Assembly (NCBI GenBank): GCA_021927905.1
Contig: BLLK01000045.1
Coordinates: forward strand, 2,046,001-2,110,000
Origin: Chaetoceros tenuissimus
Lineage: Eukaryota; Bacillariophyta; Thalassiosirophyceae; Chaetocerotales; Chaetocerotaceae
Reading direction: 5' to 3'
Length of the DNA stretch: 64,000 bases
Below the pieces are notes generated by a model that searched no databases, was not told the origin of the DNA, and saw nothing but the letters and a program-made list of their open reading frames with translations. Of this stretch, positions 1 to 8,964 are shown piece after piece; positions within the stretch are counted from its first letter, which is position 1, and each line of letters starts with the position of its first letter. The position numbers were made by a program, and so were the translations under genes.

Positions 1-74
1 AAGTTCATCAGTGCTGACATGATAACAATGGCCGCAAAAATGCAAACGAGCCTATCGAAACCTGTCCCAGTCAT
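1..74 (-). CDS. N-terminus of an unknown secreted or membrane protein (cut by window edge)
   Basis: Reading leftwards from an ATG at 74 there is an open frame of 24 codons to the edge. It starts MTGTGFDRLVC and continues into a hydrophobic stretch (IFAAIVIMSAL) that looks like a signal peptide or first membrane segment. Nothing else of the gene is in view, so no function can be given. It would be divergent from the gene starting at 570. Confidence 0.3.
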   Translation of the reverse strand, partial: MTGTGFDRLVCIFAAIVIMSALMN

Positions 75-569
75 GTTTGATTAATGATCTTGCTTTCCTC
101 TCTGTAGCTATAAATACAATGCTTGGACACTATGAATGTTGAATTGGAACCTTTTATTGAGATAACACTCCAATAAGTAAACATCAAAGAACAAAAATAC
201 TCGTATGTTTTGATTCACTACTGTGTGCTCTTCTGCTCGCCGCGTCGGTGGTCATTTTTGGCGAGAAGTTATAGTGTGTAGACAACGGCTCTTGATCTTT
301 TGAGGATCAAATACCAGTTATTCTACTTTACCAAATACAAAGGAAAAGTCAGTATCACAAGTACGTACATGGAAAAGTACGAAATTTTTTAGTTTTTTGT
401 TTTTCCAATAGAATTTGGAATGTATCTAGTTGTTCTTTGATGTGTATGTTATTACTGCACTCGAAACATATTCATATTTGGTGTTGGTAGATAATTCGAG
501 CAGGATACGGAGACTTGTCAAGCATCTTTAGATTTTTAGATTTAATAGTAAACAGCTCAAACATGAAAA
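75..569. other. Intergenic, putative divergent promoter region
   Basis: AT-rich sequence between the edge gene and the membrane-protein gene. The only structure noticed is a short inverted repeat, TTGATC at 292-297 and GATCAA at 305-310. No coding region or RNA gene recognised. Confidence 0.4.
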
Positions 570-2450
570 ATGAGCAGTCGACACAAACATAATGATTTGC
601 CTTGGTATTTAAAAGACTTTATAGAAAACGAGAACATAGAATCCACTGAAGGAAATCGCGGTAAAAATGTAAATACTATAGAGTTGAACTGCAATGAGAG
701 CACGGGTTCTAAAGATGAATGTAGTTCGCAAGAGAAGTATGTGTGTCAAGATGAAACCAACTGTTTTAGAAATAATGAACAAAGACAAGAGAAGGAGACT
801 ATGGAAGCTTCTTCAACACTAGCAATGCCCGTTCAAGAAGACATCAACATTGATATCAATAGTATATTTTATGTATATGATAGAAGATCTTATGATGCAA
901 ATGAGAAATCCGGATTTGAATTCAAACGATTTACTGGGTCAATAGATGAACTTGAAAAGAAATCGAGTAGAAGGAATCACCTGAAACCAGACAAGGAAAC
1001 TAGAACTATGGGATTATATGCATTTAGAACTTTTCGTATTGAATGGACATCTATCTTTCTAATTCTTCTATGGGTATTGTTTCTTACGACTCCTTTGCTT
1101 CGACGTGATGCAGAACGAAAGAAAGATTCAAAAGTAGTTGTTCATGATGGTGATGGGGAGCAATCAAACAATACAGTTCTCTCCCTTTACTCATCTGAAG
1201 AAGAGAATGGTAATCAAGAATCCTCAGAAATTGATAGAAGCAGTTCAAAAGATTCCGCTGAAACTCCTTACTTGGAAAAGTCACTGTCTAGTAAAATAGA
1301 AGATCAGATTGGGAACAATAGAGAGGAAGAGGAAGTAACTGTTTCAAAATACTCTAAATCGTCAAAATTAGCAGGTCGAAATGTTTCTCAAGATGCTAGC
1401 AAAAATGCTTCCAATTTTGGCAATCACGTCGAAATGGTGGCAGAAGCAATATCAAAATCTTGTGGTCTCGATAGAAAGGATTCCCTACAAATTGCAGTTT
1501 CACAGGTACTGTCAGATCACAGGCACAAAGCTCAAATTGAAATAGACCGTACAAGAGCAAAGGTACAAAAGAAGGAAGAAGTGGCACAGAAAGGTGAGTC
1601 TTTTGGTGAAGATGGGTGTCCCTACGAATCATATTGCATATATCAACTCTAACTGTCCTTTAGCTATTGCGGACTTGAAGCGATTGATGACATCAATAAT
1701 GTTTGGAAGAATCCTTGCTTTATCTGTTACATTGCAGGTGTTGCTATCTAACTTTAATGACATTAGAGTTCTTTCTATACATTATCTACCCGCACAAAGT
1801 AATGAGATCTGGAGTACTCTCTGGGGCATTGTCGTGGAAAAGGTAAGCTGACTACAGCACTAGGTATATTGGCTATGCAAACTCGCATTTTAATTCTTTT
1901 TCTCACGATATGTTTTTAGATTTGTGGATGCAAGAGCGTCGGAAATTCATCACTCGCACTTCTTTTCTCAGAAAGATTGCCTTACATTTTACTGTCAATA
2001 CTATCGACAGAACAAACTATGGTAGCCATTTGCATTGCACGTTTGATACTTCAAATGACAGTAGTTGTGATTGCACACAAATGCGTCTCCATATTTCATT
2101 CTCAAATTTTGCATCAGATCATCAATCTTACTGTACTCGTATATTTGCTCCTGAACACGCAAGTAGGATTTTCGATTATCCGTACAATAGTATGTATGGT
2201 GGTATACAATATGATCAACTGCGTTTTGACTGTGGCGAACTTGGTATTCTTAAAATTGGATCATGTTCAAATTTCACCAGTGATGGAAGTTCAGCCTCAG
2301 GATAGTGACGAGAAGATGATCATGGAAAAGATTATAGGGGACTATGATATGATCGTTTCTCATCTATCTCATTCGAAAAGAAAGCTTTTGGTTCTCGTAT
2401 TTCTAGGTTCAGTACTATTGCCTGATGTATATATAACACAAGATTACTAA
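570..2450 (+). CDS. Unknown multi-pass membrane protein, three exons
   Basis: Exons 570-1593, 1664-1842 and 1920-2450 join in phase through GTGAGT/TTTAG and GTAAGC/TTTTTAG introns to give about 577 residues. The first 155 residues are polar and probably disordered. One strong membrane segment follows at about 158-176 (WTSIFLILLWVLFLTTPLL), then an acidic/Ser-rich loop. Exons 2 and 3 contain four to five further hydrophobic segments and end in a short polar tail. I do not recognise a family. The layout (soluble N-tail, isolated membrane segment, charged loop, C-terminal membrane bundle) suggests an organelle or surface membrane protein, but this is inference. An ATG seven bases upstream (563) is in another frame and opens nothing long. 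Confidence 0.7.
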
Positions 2451-2557
2451 GATTATGATTACATTTTAAACGTACTATTGCCTGATGTAGCTACGTAAAT
2501 AAATTTTGAGTTTTTTAAGATGAATTACAAATCGATCTTGAAAATTGAAAATTCGAA

Positions 2558-3661
2558 ATGCCTTGCTGTTCATATTCATTCTTATTTAGGAATAGCAATT
2601 CTCTTTCTTCTTTTCATTTGTTTACTAGAAGCAACGATTTCACGCATACTCTGACCGCTTGTTCCGGTAGAATGAAAGTGCACATAATGACTAGGCATTA
2701 CCTCTCTATTATCCTAGCATGCTGTATGCTTCTTATGCACAACATTACGCCACTAGTTACCTCTGTTAGGAATCAATGGTGTTCTTCTAATGCTTCAATC
2801 TCACATAATATAGATTCAAGTTTACAGCCATCTCCGTCAAGAAAAGAAACGAGGAATGTGCAACTACTGAGATCAGACTCCATTTTAAGAGACTGGTGGG
2901 AAAAGCCTGTTGTTGTAGAAGAGTATTCTCTAATATTCTTTCCTATTCCAAAAGTAGCTTGTACCGAGTTCAAACTCTTGTTTCATCGAATGATGGGTCT
3001 GCAGTACTCTTTGCCTTCGATGGGAAATGTGCATCGAATCCAAAACCCGTCTATAAACAAGTTAAAAACTCTCGACGAATATCCCATTTGGAAAGCTGAA
3101 GAGATGCTAAATAACCCTAACTACAAGAAAGCTGTATTCGTGAGAGAACCGAAGGAAAGGATACTATCAGCTTTCTTGAATAAGTTTGTAATGGATAGAT
3201 TCTACTTCCGTACAATGTGTTGCTCCCAGCTCATTCGAAAAGAAGACCAAAACCATTGCGATGATATGATGTATGAAAAGAATTTCTCCTACTTTTTGGA
3301 GAGCACGCAATGGTGCTTTGATAGCCATTGGGAACCGCAGTATTTTATGATTGATGCAAAGTGGTGGAGTAGAATTGATTTTGTAGGGCACATGCATAAT
3401 ATTTTCAACGATTCTCGAACTTTACTTAAGTCTCTTGTATCGAAGAAAGATGGTTTAACGGCTTGGGACAAGGTTGGAAAAGATGGCTGGGATCATAATC
3501 AAGCTTTTATGGAATCCAATAGTGCCGGTCATGCAACCAACACGACAGCTAAAATGGTACAGTACTACACTAGGGAATTGGAACTATTTGTGGAAGAGAA
3601 ATATGCTGTGGAGTGGCAGCATGAAGAGCTTGGACTTGAAAAGATTCGTTTATTTAAATGA
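2558..3661 (+). CDS. Golgi-type sulfotransferase (Sulfotransfer_2 / carbohydrate sulfotransferase family)
   Basis: Single exon, 367 residues. The two PAPS-binding signatures of membrane sulfotransferases are visible: the 5'-phosphosulfate loop IPKVACTEFK at about residues 130-139 and the 3'-phosphate motif VFVREPKERILSAF at 193-206. A hydrophobic signal-anchor lies at about 47-60, giving a type II protein with a lumenal catalytic domain. Family members transfer sulfate from PAPS to glycans. A second in-frame Met at 2672 (MKVHIMTRHY) sits directly before the anchor and may be the true start; the upstream 38 residues are otherwise unremarkable. The acceptor substrate cannot be read from the sequence. 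Diatoms make sulfated polysaccharides, so a role in extracellular glycan sulfation is plausible. Confidence 0.8.
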   Translation: MPCCSYSFLFRNSNSLSSFHLFTRSNDFTHTLTACSGRMKVHIMTRHYLSIILACCMLLMHNITPLVTSVRNQWCSSNASISHNIDSSLQPSPSRKETRNVQLLRSDSILRDWWEKPVVVEEYSLIFFPIPKVACTEFKLLFHRMMGLQYSLPSMGNVHRIQNPSINKLKTLDEYPIWKAEEMLNNPNYKKAVFVREPKERILSAFLNKFVMDRFYFRTMCCSQLIRKEDQNHCDDMMYEKNFSYFLESTQWCFDSHWEPQYFMIDAKWWSRIDFVGHMHNIFNDSRTLLKSLVSKKDGLTAWDKVGKDGWDHNQAFMESNSAGHATNTTAKMVQYYTRELELFVEEKYAVEWQHEELGLEKIRLFK

Positions 3662-3845
3662 ACAAGGAGTAGTTTCAGCTGTTGTTGTTGTTGAATGGGA
3701 GCGGTAGATCTCATCAATCTGCATTTAGATTTTGTCATTTGTAACATACATCAAATTTCATTTACTTCCTTGCTTTTCACTAGACCATTCATGGTCAATA
3801 TCGAAAGAAAAAACAAAATTATTCTTGCTCATTGCACTCATCCTC

Positions 3846-4239
3846 TTACTCTTCCACTTTGGCAATGTCAATATCTTCCCAGTTGTCACCTCCTTCCCTG
3901 AAAACTAAATATAAAATACTTCCATCCTTTATTGAAGCATGATCTGCAATTGTTGCTACGTCGTTCAAAAGTGTACCTCCATCTTCTTGCAAGAATAGTC
4001 TCATATTTTCCGGAATCGTGACATCAGCGTCTTCTCCTGAACAGCAAGAAAGCGCCTCACTAATTTGAGACTTGATGGATGAAAAAGCATCTGCTTTTGA
4101 GGAGGTTATAAAGAATGTTTGATTCTTGCGTTTGATACGTAGGAGTCTGGAACGAAGCCAAAAAATAAAAGTTAGTACAAAACAAAAGGAAGGAAAAAGT
4201 CAAATTTGGTTTCTTTTCTTACAAGCTATCTTCGGCCAT
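3846..4239 (-). CDS. Elongin-B-like ubiquitin-fold protein, two exons
   Basis: The gene runs leftwards from ATG at 4239. A 17-base first exon (4239-4223, MAEDSL...) is followed by a GTAAGA...CCAG intron and an exon from 4146 to the stop at 3846-3848, giving 105 residues. The protein reads as one ubiquitin-like fold: LRIKRKNQTFFITSS, an amphipathic helix (FSSIKSQISEAL), ENMRLFLQEDGGTLLNDVATIAD and a final strand ILYLVFR. The pattern matches elongin B better than ubiquitin: no Gly-Gly end, a long insert after the helix, and a C-terminal extension. Elongin B pairs with elongin C in Cullin ubiquitin ligases and in transcription elongation complexes. Other ubiquitin-like proteins remain possible. 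The tiny first exon makes the gene easy to miss. Confidence 0.65.
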
Positions 4240-5658
4240 TGTTTATTCTTTCTAAAAGCGAGATTCCCTTCCAAAAACTTTTGAAAGAAACAAGTATCTA
4301 TGAAGTAAATGAATACTTGGAAGTGTTTTTATTCATAGAGAAAACTGTACAGACAACACACAGTAAACAGTAGTAATAGATCAATCATCTTTCGATCTTT
4401 TGATTTTGGTGATGAGCTCAAAACCTAATAATGCAAAATATGAACATTTTCTGCATAGATAACTGATAGTACGTCATTGGTTTCGTTTTGTCAATGTGCT
4501 TTATTTACTGCTTTCACTTGATTCTCTCGTATATTGTTCACCAACGAAATTATTTGTATCTTTTGTCTAAATTTATGAGGCATATGCTGACAAACACGTA
4601 TGGAGCTTATTACTACCTGACTATGGAATTTTGGTCTAAATAGCGAATTATCAAAGGGAAAACGGATCCAAAATATGAAACACAAACAAAATCCAATGGA
4701 ATTTCATTTTAAAAGATTATGAGTTATTCTTTGAATATACTATAGAAATTTAACTGCAAAAAGAGCAGATGAAACTGCGAAAAGATGTGAATTTTCGAGT
4801 GCTTTTTATAACACATCTTTAGACTACTACGTCTGGTCTATGTATTTCTCCGCTTGATTTCATCAACTACGAGACTACGAGTAGTGCATAAAGATGTACT
4901 ATGGAAGGATGCACCATGCAGTAATAAGTAATAATCAATCATCACTCCCGGAAAAGAAGCTCGGTGAACTGTCTTTGATTATGATTGGCTCGCAGTAAAC
5001 TTCAAGGTCTCATTCCCTTTCTACAAAAATCAGATGAATTTCTCCGAAAAATACTATATTCCCTCCACTTTCCCTGCGTAATCCTATGTTCTTACGATAG
5101 GCATAATCCTTTTATATTCAAAAATAATATAGTAAATGATATATAATAATAATGATTAAAGTAAAATTTAGATTCATTTTGCACAGGTCTAAACCTCATG
5201 GAAAACCGAGATGCAGTCCAAGAAGCATCTTCCCAACCAAAAGCTTACCCTCGTACTGACCTTTACAAAGGAATGAAGGAAACTAAAATGTCTAATTCTC
5301 TTTTCATCCGATGAAGGAAACTAAAATGTCTAATTCTCTTTTCATCCGAAACGCCTCGCCATATAGACCGCATGCTCGCATAAATTAAGAATCATCATGA
5401 AAATCAGACAGTTCAGAACGGTTTTCAAAAATGACGCATCAAACGAAAGGAAGAAACATGGTCATTTTGAGATTCTACAAATATAATGTTTTGAGTCCCT
5501 AACCAAACGGTCATCAAGACAAGTCATCACATCTGTAACAAAAAAATGTCTTGTCAGAACCACGCTTTTCATGAGAGATCTTCAGATGTTGTTCTCTCGT
5601 CTCTTGCTCTTTCCACATAAAAACACAAGTCCCTACAAAAGAACACAACTATAAAAAC
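4240..5658. other. 1.4-kb intergenic region
   Basis: No convincing gene. The middle (about 5100-5165) is very AT-rich. A short open frame starts at 5198 (MENRDAVQEASS...) and runs into a 38-bp tandem duplication at 5273-5348. The last 80 bases before 5659 hold TATA-like strings (ATAAAAA, CTATAAAAA) suited to a core promoter for the next gene. Confidence 0.45.
5273..5348. repeat. Perfect tandem duplication, 2 x 38 bp
   Basis: The 38-bp unit that begins ATGAAGGAAACTAAAATG and ends TTTTCATCCG occurs twice head to tail (5273-5310 and 5311-5348) with no mismatch, so it is recent. Because 38 is not a multiple of three it shifts the frame of the small open frame that starts at 5198. Confidence 0.9.
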
Positions 5659-6396
5659 ATGTCGACGAATCAATTCAATATGAGCAACCTAAACTTCAGT
5701 CGCAGACACAGCTTAGATTTTCAAGGCTGCTCTGATTTCTCGGAACTCGACAACTTTGATTTCTCATCAGACCTTCTAGATTTTGATGATGTAAAGATCA
5801 TGGAGAGACGACTTTCACTCACATTTGCAAGACGACTTTCTCTTCAAGGCCACAGCAACTTTGAGGATCTCCTCCCTCTTCAGCATTCTAAGCGTAGAAA
5901 GAGTGAAGAGGATGTGCACTACAACCACGAATTCAAGCAGGAGGAAGAAGATCAAGAGCACTACCACGATACCTTTGCTTCTTCTGATGCGGATTTTGGA
6001 CCCGATTCTTTCCTCCCTGCACTAGACACCTTACCTGAAGACGATATTCTCTCCGATGATGCTCTTTCGTTCCTTGATGAAGACCTCTCTACGCCTGAAG
6101 AAGCTTACTCCTCTCAACAGGTGACAAGCACTAAAAGAAGACGTACTAGAGTGAACCGCCCACAAATCCTTTCTCTCTTGAGCCCGGAAGATCTTGAAAA
6201 AGAACTTGAGAAGACACGAATGAGGCTTCAGAGATCTATGGAAAAGAGTGCTAAGAGCCGCAGATGTCTTGATCGTAATCCGGAACTAAGAAGTGTGAAG
6301 AGATCATTATCGACCCCTTCCTCAGTTTTGCAACAATCAAGAATGCAATTCGAGACTTATATGAGTAATAACGCTTCATCCTTTCGCACGATTTAG
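5659..6396 (+). CDS. Unknown protein with repeated RRxSL phosphosite motifs
   Basis: Single exon, 245 residues, ATG preceded by AAAAAC. No known domain recognised. The N-terminal third contains three copies of an Arg-Arg-X-Ser-Leu motif (RRHSL 15-19, RRLSL 50-54, RRLSL 58-62) and a basic KRRKS at about 78-82; all are textbook basophilic-kinase (PKA/PKG/CaMK) sites. The middle is strongly acidic (about 85-150), followed by a basic KRRRTRVNRP stretch that could be a nuclear localisation signal and a short charged helix (SPEDLEKELEKTRMRLQRSMEK). The acidic-plus-basic make-up suggests a nuclear regulatory protein, but that is only inference. Confidence 0.75.
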   Translation: MSTNQFNMSNLNFSRRHSLDFQGCSDFSELDNFDFSSDLLDFDDVKIMERRLSLTFARRLSLQGHSNFEDLLPLQHSKRRKSEEDVHYNHEFKQEEEDQEHYHDTFASSDADFGPDSFLPALDTLPEDDILSDDALSFLDEDLSTPEEAYSSQQVTSTKRRRTRVNRPQILSLLSPEDLEKELEKTRMRLQRSMEKSAKSRRCLDRNPELRSVKRSLSTPSSVLQQSRMQFETYMSNNASSFRTI

Positions 6397-7470
6397 GAAG
6401 AAAAGCTCGGTTTCAGACAAACCATCATTCATAAGATTCCTTCTATTCAATAGGTGGATTCGTAGTTCATAATCAAACAATAATGTATATATAATAAATG
6501 ATTTTATCCAACACAATATCATGGGTAGCTGATTTCAAACTGCTCTTTCTTCCTCCCCCACCCTTATTCGTAAGAATGAATTTGTTTCTAATTACTTCCT
6601 CTGTACTTATTTAGCTCAACGCTGAAATTGTGCTAGATTAACTCGATAAGGGATAAAAGAGGTAAAAATTAAGAAAGGATTAGGAGTATTACCAAGTATT
6701 ACTTTTCATTTTTCTCATTAAGATGTAGAACTTCCACGAATATGTGGGCACAAACACGGGTAGGGCTAAGTCGGAAATCTAAACCAAAATATCACATTTT
6801 GCAGAACCAGATTCCCCGCCCCAGCATGCAATATACAATACACATACTACTGAAACATCAAAGTACTATAGTGGGGAAAGGCATAGAAAGGAAGAATGAG
6901 AATAGCTTGCACTTCTCTGCTTTTAAAACTTCAAACTGACTTCTAACATTAGGTACTAGCTTTAACTGCTTACTTCCTAGGATCCAACCTTCCTTTCGTT
7001 CTATTTTCTTTCCATCACCATGCACACGTGTTTTGACATATATTATTTGTATGAGGCCTTACATACGACGAAAGGAAGCCTGTATTTCTCTGGTTATAAT
7101 TGTTCCGATCACGCTGGATTGAATGTCCTCTACTTTGAGTGGTTCGGCAGCTGTTACGATAAACTGTGACTTGACTGGTTGGGAAGCTATTTCATTCTTC
7201 AATAGGGGGTTGAGTATTTTACGAACACGAATTTTTGACCCCACAAGAGCGCGGAAAAAACGGAGTTTCAAAAAATTGGCGATTTTTTTGGGATTGAATG
7301 AGTGACAACACAAAGAGAAAAATTTTGAATGGATTTCAACTTGGACATGACCATTCATGTGTGTTTAACTGCCACAGTCTCCAATGAAGTTTTCTTCACA
7401 AATCTCCTTTTTAGCATCAGTATCTCATTCATATAGTAAGTGGTAAGGAAGGGGTTTCGAGGGCAAGAGA
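6397..7470. other. 1.1-kb intergenic region
   Basis: AT-rich, no recognised gene. A 99-codon minus-strand open frame (7059-7358) has no recognisable family features. The right end is the presumed promoter of the protease gene at 7471. Confidence 0.4.
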
Positions 7471-8871
7471 ATGAGATTTCTTTTCTTCCATCTAGTCCTT
7501 TCATCAGCAGCACTCATAGAAGGTGAAATTCTTCCTGGAGTGTTGGGACTGTCAGATGAAGGTAGAAAGAGAAGACATAGAAGAGCAATCGTCAATGGCA
7601 AAACAGTTCCTCACAGAAAATATCCTTATGCGAGCTCTGTCAAATATGGAAATATTCATCTCTGTGGAGCATCTTTGATTGCTCCTGATCTCATACTTAG
7701 CGCTGCTCATTGCTATAATAATGATGGACCAAATCAGAATTGGAAGTTGAAAGTAACTGTTGGTGAATACCACCTACAAGATCTATGGGATGATGGAGAA
7801 ACATTTTCGGTGGAGCATATCGATATTCATCCAGCATACGAAGAGAGTTCTCAATATTTGATCAATGATGTCATGGTTATGAAACTGAATGGGAAGTCGG
7901 CGAACAAAATTGTGAAATTGAATAAAGATGAGAGATACCCAGTCTTGAATATAGGTGATCCAAATGGATTGACAGTGTTTGGATGGGGTAGTTTAGATGT
8001 TGATGGGAATGTCATGTCAAATGTCCTTCAAGAAGTTTCGTTAGGTTATATATCGAACAATGATTGTATGTCACGAGGTTTGCCTGTTGTTTTTGATGAG
8101 ATGATGTGTGCTGTTGATATAGATGGTGATGACATTGTTGAAGATAATTGCTTCGGAGATTCTGGGTCACCGCTGATTTTATCAGATTCAACTGTACTTA
8201 GTCAAAAAAAAGACGTCCAAGTTGGTATTGTTTCCTATGGTGGAAAGAAGTGTGGAGATTTACCAGGCGTTTACACCCGAGTTAGCTCCGTTTTTGAATG
8301 GATTAGAGATATTGTTTGTACAAGATCCAGTCAAGCGCCATTGTACTTTCGGTGCGAAGAACTTCTCCCATCATCTAATCCATCGTCAAATAGCGACCTT
8401 TTCCGTTTAATTTCAACAAATTCAACGACAAGTGATTCAAATGCAACGCCATCAAATGCTTCTTTTCATTCTTCATATCCAACAGGTCAACCTTCGTTTC
8501 CGTCATCTTTGCCTTCGGTCTCTCCCATCATCTCTACATCAAACTCACCGTCTTCGATTCCTTTTTCAAATACGGAAGTGCCATCTTTTTACACAACAAA
8601 ATATCCTACTCAGAAGCCTTCGAATACTCCGTCGACCAAGGTCAAGTCAGACACACCATCCAATGTTCCCACATTCAAAAGAAAGAAAACTAAATCCTAT
8701 TCTGATCATGATGCATTGCTTCCAAATAATGCACCATTTTTACAAGATAATCTGGAAGGCATATCCATTTCAAACCAAGAAAATAGTGAAATAAGCTCTG
8801 CGGTATATTTTTCAATAGGAAGATCAATCAGTTTAGCAATGGTATGCTCATTTTTCTTTTTTCTCAACTAG
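7471..8871 (+). CDS. Secreted trypsin-like serine protease (S1) with Ser/Pro-rich tail
   Basis: Single exon, 466 residues. Signal peptide MRFLFFHLVLSSAALIEG, a very basic activation site (RKRRHRR, 32-38) and the mature start IVNGKTVPHRKYPYA at about 40. The catalytic triad is intact: His80 (LSAAHC), Asp133 (NDVMVMKL) and Ser231 (CFGDSGSPL). Asp225, six residues before the Ser, is the S1-pocket Asp that gives trypsin cleavage after Arg/Lys. After the domain (about 295) comes a Ser/Thr/Pro-rich stalk with PS repeats (PTGQPSFPSSLPSVSP) ending in a hydrophobic segment (SLAMVCSFFFFL) with no tail, as in a GPI signal or C-terminal anchor. Likely a cell-surface protease; substrates unknown. Confidence 0.9.
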   Translation: MRFLFFHLVLSSAALIEGEILPGVLGLSDEGRKRRHRRAIVNGKTVPHRKYPYASSVKYGNIHLCGASLIAPDLILSAAHCYNNDGPNQNWKLKVTVGEYHLQDLWDDGETFSVEHIDIHPAYEESSQYLINDVMVMKLNGKSANKIVKLNKDERYPVLNIGDPNGLTVFGWGSLDVDGNVMSNVLQEVSLGYISNNDCMSRGLPVVFDEMMCAVDIDGDDIVEDNCFGDSGSPLILSDSTVLSQKKDVQVGIVSYGGKKCGDLPGVYTRVSSVFEWIRDIVCTRSSQAPLYFRCEELLPSSNPSSNSDLFRLISTNSTTSDSNATPSNASFHSSYPTGQPSFPSSLPSVSPIISTSNSPSSIPFSNTEVPSFYTTKYPTQKPSNTPSTKVKSDTPSNVPTFKRKKTKSYSDHDALLPNNAPFLQDNLEGISISNQENSEISSAVYFSIGRSISLAMVCSFFFFLN

Positions 8872-8964
8872 TAGGTAACATGGGGGTTACGCTACATTCA
8901 ATAATTCATAACTTGAGTAAATATGAGTATAATAAAAATATTGCCTTTGACAAAGTCGTTGTTA

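Noticed and set aside
7059-7358. 99-codon minus-strand frame
   Set aside because: No recognised domain, no promoter-like context and low-complexity matches only; left in the intergenic note.
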